From an uncultured Spirochaetia bacterium (lineage in GTDB: Bacteria; Spirochaetota; UBA4802; JAGODF01), in contig CALCJG010000426.1 in the NCBI GenBank assembly GCA_937967705.1, positions 1 through 14,863 of the forward strand: a stretch of 14,863 bases of DNA, written 5' to 3'. Position numbers and translations under genes: made by a program. Each line of letters opens with the position of its first letter. Within the stretch, counting starts at the first letter, position 1. The notes beneath the pieces are model-generated. The model saw nothing but the letters and a program-made list of their open reading frames with translations, had not been told where the DNA came from and did not search any database. Below, one piece after another: positions 5,831-12,787 of the stretch.

Positions 5831-8131
5831 ATGAGTATGATGAACCATACCAGTTTCCGAATTTTTTTTCTGGAAGGAAGTGAAGAGGCCTACCATTTTG
5901 TATCTGATTTAAGTAAATCGGACAATACCAGACCATTTGAATGGAATTATTTCTCTAACGTATCAACTGCTTTAAACGAAATCACCCCGCAAAATTGTGA
6001 TCTCATCCTCTTCAATATCTCCCATCAGGGTCAGGCCGCTCTTGAAAAGTTCAGGGTTCTCCATCAGGCTCTTCCTGAGGTGTCCATTGTCCTCTTTTCA
6101 GAAATCCGCAACGATTCAATGATACCTCTTATACTGAAAGAGGGCGCTGATGATGCTATTTATCAGGATGAAATCAGTAGACCTCTCGTTAAGAAATCTC
6201 TTTATTATGCCATTGATTCAAAAAGGCGCAAAGGGCAATTGGGACGTTTTCTTTATACACTAGAACAGTTGCCTGTTGCGATCATTATCTCGGATGAAAT
6301 GGGTGATATTGAATATGTAAACGCGGTATTTACTGAAATGACGGGATATACAAAAATTGAGGTTATAGGGGAAAGTCTGGATGCCCTGGTCGGGGCCAAT
6401 ATGGGAAGTCCATATTTTAAACGGATTCAGGACATGATACAGACCAAGAGGTATGAAAAGGAAGAGATTCGATATACCCATAGAAATGGTTGTGAATTAT
6501 GGATTGAGTTGACAGTTTCACCAATCCTCAATGTGGAAGGGGTATTGACGCATTTTGTGGCAATTCTTGAAGACATATCACCCATCAAGATTGAAGAGGA
6601 GGAATTAAAGAAGAGTGAGGATACCTATAGAACACTAGTTCACAATATTAACGAGTATATTTATAGTGTTACTTATGATAAGGGTGTTGCCATGGCAACC
6701 TATCACAGCCCCAAATGTCGTGATATAACCGGGTATCATCAGGAAGAGTTTGAAACAGATCCGAATCTATGGTTTTCCATGATTCATAATAAAGACAAAA
6801 AACGTGTAAACAGCTTTATCGAAAAAATAATATTTCATAAATCATCAGATACTATTGAACATAGAATCATTCATAAGGACGGAACAGTCAAATGGGTTTC
6901 CAATACCTGTGCTGTTCAAATAAATGAAGCGGGGGATATATGCAAGCTCCATGGCTTCATTCTTGATATATCGGAACGTCGTCAATCGGAAGAAGAGCTG
7001 AGAAAATTGTCCAGGGCTGTGGAACAGAGCCCCGCATCAGTTGTGATCACGGATTGTAGTGGCAGGATTGAATATGTTAACCCCAAATTTACCCATCTAA
7101 CGGGGTATACTCTGGCGGAGGTATTGAATCAAAATACGAGGATTCTCAATTCCGGATATCACAGCAAGGATTTTTATGCGGATTTGTGGAATACTATCAC
7201 GAAAGGACACGAGTGGAAGGGGGAATTACGAAACAGGAAGAAGAATGGTGATTATTACTGGGAGCAGGCGTCAATATCTCCCCTGAAAAACAAAAAGGGA
7301 ATCATCACCCATTATATTGCCGTTAAAGAGGATATAACTGAAAAAAAGCTGGCGGAGGAAGCCTTGAGAAAGAGAAATGAAATCATGGAAAAGGATTTGA
7401 AGCTGGCACAGCTTATTCAGAAGACCTTACTTTCCAGGAAGATTCCGGAGATGGATTTTCTCAATGTTGATTATAGATTCCATCCTCTGGACAAAATTGG
7501 GGGCGATTATTATTCCCTATTACCCCTGGATGAAAGGACCCTTTCTGTTTTTATTGGAGATGTCTCCGGACATGGGGTATCAGCGGCCCTGTTCTTATCA
7601 CTGGTAAAGTCGGCGACAGATAGGATTTGCCGAATCTACGGTTATAATCCTGATGAGTATATAACTCATTTAAACAAGCTTCTCGTTGAGGAGATGCCTT
7701 CCTATTTCGTTACGGCCATATACGGTCTTTTCCAGGTGAATGGGGATAAGGATCAGGTAGTCTACAGCTTCTCTAACGGTGGTCACCCCTACCCGATTCT
7801 TTACAGAGCGAATGAGGATTCCTTCTCTCTTTTGAAGAACAACGGGACTATCATAGGCATGTTCGATGATCAGCGGTATCAAACATCAAAAATAAAACTG
7901 ACAAAAGGGGACAGGGTTTTTCTCATGACCGATGGGATACCTGAAGTAGAGAATGAGGAAAAAGAGATTATCGGGTTTGATGATGGGCTTATTGCCCTGT
8001 TTAGGCGTTCGCATCGCGAAGGTCTCAAGGAGACACTGGATGCCGTAATCGATGAAGTGAAACATTTTGGACAGGTACCCAAGATAGACGACGACATCAT
8101 ACTCATGGGTTTTGAGGTAAAAACAGTCTGA
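5831..8131 (+). CDS. multi-PAS sensor with N-terminal pseudo-receiver and C-terminal SpoIIE/PP2C-type phosphatase
   Basis: The 766-residue cytoplasmic protein has no membrane segment. Residues 8-132 have a response-regulator fold pattern, but the phospho-acceptor position is Asn62 (LFNISHQG where LLDLSLP-like is usual) and the conserved Lys is Gln112. Three PAS domains follow: about 138-255, 262-385 and 392-508. A linker helix (509-535) leads into a SpoIIE-type phosphatase (about 540-762). Its metal ligands are present: Asp559 in IGGDYY, Asp577 in GDVSGHG, and Asp701 in TDG. Such proteins dephosphorylate an anti-sigma-factor antagonist in partner-switching pathways (family knowledge); no anti-sigma or STAS gene is in the window. 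The ATG codons at 5831, 5837 and 5840 are all possible; AAGGAA at 5825-5830 fits 5837 best by spacing. Transcribed alone from a strong promoter. Confidence 0.93.
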   Translation: MSMMNHTSFRIFFLEGSEEAYHFVSDLSKSDNTRPFEWNYFSNVSTALNEITPQNCDLILFNISHQGQAALEKFRVLHQALPEVSIVLFSEIRNDSMIPLILKEGADDAIYQDEISRPLVKKSLYYAIDSKRRKGQLGRFLYTLEQLPVAIIISDEMGDIEYVNAVFTEMTGYTKIEVIGESLDALVGANMGSPYFKRIQDMIQTKRYEKEEIRYTHRNGCELWIELTVSPILNVEGVLTHFVAILEDISPIKIEEEELKKSEDTYRTLVHNINEYIYSVTYDKGVAMATYHSPKCRDITGYHQEEFETDPNLWFSMIHNKDKKRVNSFIEKIIFHKSSDTIEHRIIHKDGTVKWVSNTCAVQINEAGDICKLHGFILDISERRQSEEELRKLSRAVEQSPASVVITDCSGRIEYVNPKFTHLTGYTLAEVLNQNTRILNSGYHSKDFYADLWNTITKGHEWKGELRNRKKNGDYYWEQASISPLKNKKGIITHYIAVKEDITEKKLAEEALRKRNEIMEKDLKLAQLIQKTLLSRKIPEMDFLNVDYRFHPLDKIGGDYYSLLPLDERTLSVFIGDVSGHGVSAALFLSLVKSATDRICRIYGYNPDEYITHLNKLLVEEMPSYFVTAIYGLFQVNGDKDQVVYSFSNGGHPYPILYRANEDSFSLLKNNGTIIGMFDDQRYQTSKIKLTKGDRVFLMTDGIPEVENEEKEIIGFDDGLIALFRRSHREGLKETLDAVIDEVKHFGQVPKIDDDIILMGFEVKTV

Positions 8132-8135
8132 AGGG

Positions 8136-8585
8136 CTATCGGGGTTGGGATTTTAAAATTGCGTACTCGAAGCCGTCGAGTAAAACCAGAAAGGACGCTG
8201 CGTTGATATTCTCGGAGAGTGAATAGACCTTCCAGACGACTTCTCCGTCTGTAAAGATAATGGTCACCTCAACATCAGTGCTGGTACCGCGTCGGGCATC
8301 GAGTATATTGGCCCTGTAATCGATGAGTTTAACTTTCTCGATTTCCGGAAAGAGCGGGATCAGGGCTTTTTTCAGAACTTTGGCCAGAGCGTCTACGGGT
8401 CCGTTGCCCGTGGAGGCTTCGTGGATGTATCGACCATTGGCTTCGATCTGTACCGTGGCCTCGGGATCGATCCCGTTATCGATCAGATTGTAATTGCCGA
8501 TGATCTTGAAGGGAGGGGAGTAACTATTTAGAGAACGAGCAATAGTTAGCGTCCTGGTGGCGTCTTGTATTTCGTAATTGAGCAT
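8136..8585 (-). CDS. stand-alone LeuA/CimA-type regulatory (LeuA dimer) domain protein
   Basis: The 149 residues match only the C-terminal allosteric domain of 2-isopropylmalate and citramalate synthases. Landmarks are ATVQIEANGRYIHEASTGNG (43-62) with the GNGPVDAL loop (60-67), KVKLIDYRANIL (84-95), GTSTDVEV (100-107) and SENINAASFLVLLDGFEYAI (124-143). In the full enzymes this domain binds leucine or isoleucine and feeds back on catalysis (family knowledge). No catalytic TIM barrel precedes it: the upstream gene is a lipoprotein ending 33 bases before. It may act in trans on a synthase elsewhere or as an amino-acid sensor. No Shine-Dalgarno is visible before 8585. Its stop is only 4 bases from the stop of the convergent phosphatase gene. 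The more GC-rich coding contrasts with the AT-rich lipoprotein gene before it. Confidence 0.88.
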   Translation of the reverse strand: MLNYEIQDATRTLTIARSLNSYSPPFKIIGNYNLIDNGIDPEATVQIEANGRYIHEASTGNGPVDALAKVLKKALIPLFPEIEKVKLIDYRANILDARRGTSTDVEVTIIFTDGEVVWKVYSLSENINAASFLVLLDGFEYAILKSQPR

Positions 8586-8618
8586 GGTTACTATCTTTGA
8601 AGGTATGATATTAGTGGA

Positions 8619-9032
8619 TTAAGATCCCGAATCTGTTGTGTCAGTGTCAGTATTTTCTTCACCGACACGGTAATCCAAGGTTAATGTGTTTTGTACATTT
8701 GTTCCATCGGGTTTATAATTTGCATCAAGGTTTGAATATTTTACTCGGGTATCGTCTCGATAGATTTTAATAGTAATTGCAGCGTCTGGTTGAGACTTCG
8801 TTGCACTGATTTCAAGAAAGTCTATGTTTTCTAATTCTTTGTCATATTCTGGATTAGCACTAAAACTAATCGTATCTCCCCCATCAGCTATATAATAGCC
8901 AGTAAAGGAATTGGATGTCGAAGACCCAGTACATATAATTTTAAATTTAATTTTTGTTTTATCTTCTGAACAGGCGATAATGGTTATTACCATTATGATA
9001 AATAGGAAAAGCCACATTTTCTTCAGTTTCAT
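8619..9032 (-). CDS. small lipoprotein of unknown function
   Basis: I prefer the ATG at 9032, giving 137 residues beginning MKLKKMWLFLFIIMVITIIAC. This is a lipoprotein signal peptide with the lipid-accepting Cys21. The lipobox is Ile-Ile-Ala-Cys, looser than the Leu-Ala-Gly-Cys norm, a trait known in spirochaetes. An in-frame ATG at 9044 adds four residues but has no ribosome site; ATGGA at 9040-9044 may serve the 9032 start weakly. The mature part (22-137) is polar and beta-rich, with a YYIADGGDTISF stretch, and ends in an acidic Thr/Asp tail (last 12 residues). It is unlike any family I can name. It is first in a two-gene unit with the LeuA-type domain, behind a strong promoter, and is markedly AT-rich. 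Confidence 0.78.
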   Translation of the reverse strand: MKLKKMWLFLFIIMVITIIACSEDKTKIKFKIICTGSSTSNSFTGYYIADGGDTISFSANPEYDKELENIDFLEISATKSQPDAAITIKIYRDDTRVKYSNLDANYKPDGTNVQNTLTLDYRVGEENTDTDTTDSGS

Positions 9033-9126
9033 ATCTGTTTCCATTATGTCAGAGAGATAATCTTCGAGAAATATTTCATAAGAACTATTTGTAAAATGTT
9101 ATGAATCTAAATGAATTATTGTATTG

Positions 9127-9155
9127 AATATAGAGTTGTAAATTTTATATGTCAA
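9127..9155 (-). promoter_or_regulatory. strong promoter of the lipoprotein-LeuA-domain unit
   Basis: On the minus strand TTGACA (9155-9150) and TATATT (9132-9127) are exactly 17 bases apart. This predicts a start near 9120 and a leader of almost 90 bases before the ATG at 9032. I see no strong hairpin in that leader. Confidence 0.75.
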
Positions 9156-9238
9156 GAATAATTAAGTTAACCTTATATCCGTCCTGCCGGCCGATTTTTT
9201 TATTGCATTTTATTGGATTATTCCTTCATTATGCTGGG

Positions 9239-9265
9239 AAGGCTGGAGTTATAATTCATAGCCTT
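9239..9265 (+). promoter_or_regulatory. TATAAT framed by an inverted repeat, ahead of the GlgD-like gene
   Basis: AAGGCT (9239-9244) and AGCCTT (9260-9265) are perfect inverted copies enclosing a consensus TATAAT (9250-9255). No good -35 is present at 16 to 18 bases. If this is the -10, the arms may bind a regulator; if it is transcribed, they form a 6-bp hairpin with a 15-base loop. Confidence 0.3.
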
Positions 9266-9298
9266 TACCTGATCAATTTCCTGATAAAAGAATATTAA

Positions 9299-10459
9299 AT
9301 GGAAGATGTAACCATCATATCATATCCGGGAGTCAAGAAGCATAATCTTCTCTCCCTTGTGGATAATCGGTCCAAATACATGCTGCCCTTCGGTGGACGA
9401 TTCCGCGTGGTGGACTTTACCATACGAAATTCCTTCTTTTCCAATGCCAGAAGAACCATCATCTTTAATGACTACGATGATGATCTGGAAAACTACGTGG
9501 AAAATTACGGTCCTTTCACGGAAGAAAATTTTCCCCGCATAAAGGTCGTTTCCAAACAGTCTTCGGACATCAACACGTTGTATTCCCTGATTATTGATTC
9601 CAATACTGGGTATTACATTCTTTATAACGGGGATAATCCTTCGATCATCAACTTCAAAGAGATGATGGAGCACTATTTCAAAATTGGAAGCGACGCTGTT
9701 CTCTTCAAACTGAAATTTGCCGATTCGGCCAGCCTTGCCAATACCATACTCGTTTCCAATCAGAAACTGCTGCTTGATGTGGTCAATACTGCCATTGAGG
9801 AAAAGCGGAATTCCCCGAACTTTTTCGAAATGATCATCAATCTGCAATTGCATACCGGCATCGCTACTGAGGAATTTGATGTCTATTACTGGCCGTTGAG
9901 AAATATCCCTGATTTTTATGCCATCAACATGGAGATTTTAAGGAATCCGGAATTTTTTAATCTGCTCTTTAGGGAACTCAAACTCGAAAGTCAGATCCTA
10001 GTTGAAGGATATGCGCGTGTGGGTATGCATGCGAAAATCAGGAGTTCTTTTGTGTCTGATGGATGTGATGTACACGGGACCATCATCAATTCTATTATTT
10101 ATCCCGGTGTTTACATCGGAGAGAAATCTATTGTGCAGGATTCCATTGTTCTCCCCTTTGCCCGTATAGGGGACGGAACCCGTATTACTCGAACCATAGT
10201 TGATGAACGGATGAATTTTCAGCAGGAATATGAATATCCCAACATCGGGAATCATTGTATTGTGGGCTCTGATTATGAACAACTTAAAAACAATGATTTT
10301 CCTCGATCTATTTTCAGCAGTATAACCCTGATCGGCAAGGATTGTAAAATCCCGGACGGTTCCCGAATAGGCGGTGCCTGCTATGTAGCTTCCGGTAAAG
10401 GCGAAGAGTACTTTATGAGGGGAAAACACCTTTACGATGGCTTGTCGATTGTTAATTAA
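9299..10459 (+). CDS. glgD: GlgD-like protein (glucose-1-phosphate adenylyltransferase family, probably non-catalytic)
   Basis: The 386-residue product follows the ADP-glucose pyrophosphorylase plan: a nucleotidyltransferase-like domain (1-225), then a left-handed beta-helix (about 234-300 and 315-365) of hexapeptide repeats such as IINSIIYPGVYIGEKSIVQDS. PFGGRFRVVDFTIRNS (30-45) matches the family's PFGGKYRIIDFPLSN block. The N-terminal Gly-rich loop (GGxGxRL), which holds the nucleotide, is absent: the stretch reads SYPGVKKHNLLSL (8-20). This fits GlgD, the regulatory partner of GlgC in some bacteria (family knowledge), but no glgC is in the window. The ATG follows an AAAAG about nine bases upstream, a weak site. 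Five bases separate it from the next frame, and only 32 bases from the next start, so the pair is probably co-transcribed. Confidence 0.82.
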   Translation: MEDVTIISYPGVKKHNLLSLVDNRSKYMLPFGGRFRVVDFTIRNSFFSNARRTIIFNDYDDDLENYVENYGPFTEENFPRIKVVSKQSSDINTLYSLIIDSNTGYYILYNGDNPSIINFKEMMEHYFKIGSDAVLFKLKFADSASLANTILVSNQKLLLDVVNTAIEEKRNSPNFFEMIINLQLHTGIATEEFDVYYWPLRNIPDFYAINMEILRNPEFFNLLFRELKLESQILVEGYARVGMHAKIRSSFVSDGCDVHGTIINSIIYPGVYIGEKSIVQDSIVLPFARIGDGTRITRTIVDERMNFQQEYEYPNIGNHCIVGSDYEQLKNNDFPRSIFSSITLIGKDCKIPDGSRIGGACYVASGKGEEYFMRGKHLYDGLSIVN

Positions 10460-10491
10460 TCAATTTGGAAGACATAAAAGGATGTGTTAAA

Positions 10492-12156
10492 ATGAGAACT
10501 GGCATCCTTTCTTTCCTTATAAGTATTATTATCCTTCCCTTCCCTGCCTTTAGTGAAATTGCTGTTTTCCCTTATCGAATTGATAACCCTTCAACGGAAT
10601 TTAATGAACAAATTTCGTGGGAATATGCCAGGCTGTTATCGCTGGCAACACTTGTAAAAAAGGGCTTGGAAATCTACTCACCCCGGGATGTCGAGGCGGA
10701 TTTCCGTCGTCATGCTTTGGACCCTCAGGGAACTATAACCGATGAGCATTTGCAATTACTAGGAAAGACCCGTTACCTCGACCATGTACTGCTGGGGACT
10801 CTTTACAAGACAAGGAGGGGATATATATCGGAGAGCTTTCTTTACTCAGTCAGAGAAAAGCGTGTCGTAGGGAAAGCCCGGGTAAGTGCGAAAAATCTCT
10901 ACAAGCTGGCGGAAAAAGAGATATCGGATATCTTTATCCTGCATCCCAACAAGAGAAAGAGCCGAAAGGAGGAAAAACCGTTTGATGGGGTATTGCTTGT
11001 GGATCTCTCTTACTATGTCTCTAGGGAATGGTCTGATGTCCGGGAAGGGATTAAGAGCACGGTTCGGGCCATGTCTGGAGACTGGAGCAGGGATACGCGG
11101 TTGTATGTTTTGCCATTCTCAGATGCGTACAAAACATACCTGTCAGTGACTCCCATTACTTCTTCCCCAGCGATGAACCTGATCGTGGAAAAATGGTCCC
11201 CAAGGGGAAATAATCGGGAACAAAATGTGGCCAATGCCTTCAATGTGGCGCTGAGAAGTATCAAATGGCGGCGTCAGGCGGATAAGGTGATTTTAATCAT
11301 CACCAATACACAGATCAGAAAGGGTGGTGTTTTGGAAAGTTATGCCTTGAAGGCCAAGGGAATGAGAATTCGAGTCAATACTTTGGCCCTCGGTCAGGTG
11401 AATACGAAGGGAAGGGAGATTCTCCAGGATATCTCATCCATCAGCAGGGGACGGTTTTTCAATGCTGCTTATCATCAGAAAGCCTTTGATATAAAGGGGA
11501 ACAGAACGGATATATACATGGAGGCGGGAAGAGTTTTCAGGTCGGATGGGGATCCGGGTGAATGGCGCGAGGGATTGTTCGACCGTCTTGCCGGCAGTGG
11601 GAGCAGGCGGAAACCCAGGGGCTTTTTGGATGAGGTGTTTTTAGATGAAAAAAAATACACTGTTCATCCGTATAATATGGAGCAGTTTTATTCCAGAGTT
11701 CATACTGAGAAGCTTATCAAGTTTTATCCGGTTGAGAACAATATTCAGGAACTTCTCCTCAGGGCCGGAGGGGGTATTGATTCTGGTGGTGTTGGAAAAT
11801 CTGCATTAGCAGGTCGTGTATTATTGTCCGACGGAAAGGTATCCCTATGGGTCCAGGTTTCCAATAAAGAAGATCTGGATTGGATGGAAAAACGAGGAGG
11901 GTATTATTTCCCCCTGGGGATCTCTATCAGAAAGAAATCGAGTGCCCCATACGGGATCATTATCACACCCCAATCCTTGATTACTGGTCTAAGTCAGGAT
12001 TTCATCCCATCCTTTATCCAGGTTTCATTGGTGGATATCATTAAAAGACCGGACTATTATCTTTCAAGAGGGCTCTTTAATCCTCCAATATGGTTTATCA
12101 AGGTAAAAGTTGAAAGTTTGAATAGATATGACAGGGGCAGGGATATAAGAGAATAG
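10492..12156 (+). CDS. secreted protein with N-terminal TolB/CsgG-like and degenerate von Willebrand A domains
   Basis: The frame is open from a TTG at 10465, but the ATG at 10492 is better: AAAGGA lies nine bases upstream and a clean signal peptide begins there (MRTGILSFLISIIILPFPAFS, cleavage after Ser21). This gives 554 residues. Positions 22-145 resemble the N-terminal fold of TolB/CsgG-type periplasmic proteins (IAVFPYRI, then LGKTRYLDHVLLGTLY at 90-105). A Lys/Arg/Glu-rich linker (150-163) precedes a von Willebrand A-like domain (166-325) starting GVLLVDLSYY. The metal site is incomplete: Tyr175 stands where DxSxS needs Ser, and ITNT (270-273) replaces the usual TDG. The remaining 230 residues (326-554) contain no domain I recognise. 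Function is unknown; periplasmic protein binding or assembly is plausible. Ends 4 bases before the convergent iorB stop. Confidence 0.8.
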   Translation: MRTGILSFLISIIILPFPAFSEIAVFPYRIDNPSTEFNEQISWEYARLLSLATLVKKGLEIYSPRDVEADFRRHALDPQGTITDEHLQLLGKTRYLDHVLLGTLYKTRRGYISESFLYSVREKRVVGKARVSAKNLYKLAEKEISDIFILHPNKRKSRKEEKPFDGVLLVDLSYYVSREWSDVREGIKSTVRAMSGDWSRDTRLYVLPFSDAYKTYLSVTPITSSPAMNLIVEKWSPRGNNREQNVANAFNVALRSIKWRRQADKVILIITNTQIRKGGVLESYALKAKGMRIRVNTLALGQVNTKGREILQDISSISRGRFFNAAYHQKAFDIKGNRTDIYMEAGRVFRSDGDPGEWREGLFDRLAGSGSRRKPRGFLDEVFLDEKKYTVHPYNMEQFYSRVHTEKLIKFYPVENNIQELLLRAGGGIDSGGVGKSALAGRVLLSDGKVSLWVQVSNKEDLDWMEKRGGYYFPLGISIRKKSSAPYGIIITPQSLITGLSQDFIPSFIQVSLVDIIKRPDYYLSRGLFNPPIWFIKVKVESLNRYDRGRDIRE

Positions 12157-12160
12157 AGTT

Positions 12161-12787
12161 TTATGAATATCCGGCTATTTCCATACCCAGTTCGAAAGCT
12201 CTTTTATTCGCATTAAAATCGGGAAACTGTTTTTGAATCGTATCCAGAAGAGATTGGTCGGATACCGGTAATTCCCCCAGTGCAAAGGCCAACCCCAGAG
12301 ACAAGGTGTTTACCTGCCGCAAGGTATGGAAGTTCTTTTTTGAGATTTCATCGATGTTAAAAACATGAACCTTATTTGTAAACTTCCTCAAACGGTTATA
12401 GATTTCTTCTGTCTCAGGATAAGAATAATTTCCCATGCGGACGGATACGGGCATAAGGGGGAAATCGTTTATGATTACCACGGAATTTTCATTGAGATAG
12501 CGGGCATGACGGAGCGCTTCCAGGGGTTCCATGGCTATCATCATGTCAGCACCAGCCAGAGGTATCAGACCTGAACCGGCAAAGCTGCGTTCGTTCTGTT
12601 CCTCTCCCTGCTTAAAGCCTCTGTAGCGAACATTGGAGGTAACGACCCCCTCTCTTTGAGCACCTCCCCTCCTCTCGGCGCCTATGACCATCAAACCGTC
12701 CTTGATCGCTGAAAGCTTAAGAATGGTCCCGAGGGAGATGACACCCTGCCCTCCAATCCCGCAGAGAAGAATATCATAGCGGATCAT
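12161..12787 (-). CDS. iorB: indolepyruvate:ferredoxin oxidoreductase, beta subunit
   Basis: The 208 residues carry the gamma-type domain of 2-oxoacid:ferredoxin oxidoreductases: GIGGQG (10-15) near the N-terminus, ERRGGAQREGVVTSNVR (38-54) and MEPLEALRH (86-94). It pairs with IorA to oxidise aryl pyruvates (from Trp, Tyr, Phe) to aryl-acetyl-CoA, reducing ferredoxin (family knowledge), and works anaerobically in the cytoplasm. Its ATG overlaps the iorA stop by four bases (ATGA), and GAGGG (12792-12796) precedes it. Length and motifs are normal. Confidence 0.95.
   Translation of the reverse strand: MIRYDILLCGIGGQGVISLGTILKLSAIKDGLMVIGAERRGGAQREGVVTSNVRYRGFKQGEEQNERSFAGSGLIPLAGADMMIAMEPLEALRHARYLNENSVVIINDFPLMPVSVRMGNYSYPETEEIYNRLRKFTNKVHVFNIDEISKKNFHTLRQVNTLSLGLAFALGELPVSDQSLLDTIQKQFPDFNANKRAFELGMEIAGYS

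Noticed and set aside
8586..8621. Read-through fusion of the lipoprotein and the LeuA-type domain
   Set aside because: The two genes are in the same frame with only one TAA and eleven open codons between them, which is striking, but nothing such as a recoding context supports read-through, and a lipoprotein fused to a cytoplasmic sensor makes little sense.
9186..9201. GC-rich stretch followed by a T tract, as a terminator
   Set aside because: The possible stem is only three base pairs, and no gene on the plus strand ends nearby.
9320..9853. Long open frame on the minus strand inside the GlgD-like gene
   Set aside because: It lies wholly within a well-supported gene, and its product shows no domain or signal; codon structure explains it as a shadow.
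9998..10429. Second minus-strand open frame inside the GlgD-like gene
   Set aside because: Same reasoning: it mirrors the hexapeptide-repeat coding sequence and has no promoter or ribosome site.
10465..10491. TTG at 10465 as the start of the vWA protein
   Set aside because: It would place nine polar residues ahead of the signal peptide and has no ribosome site; ATG 10492 has AAAGGA at nine bases.
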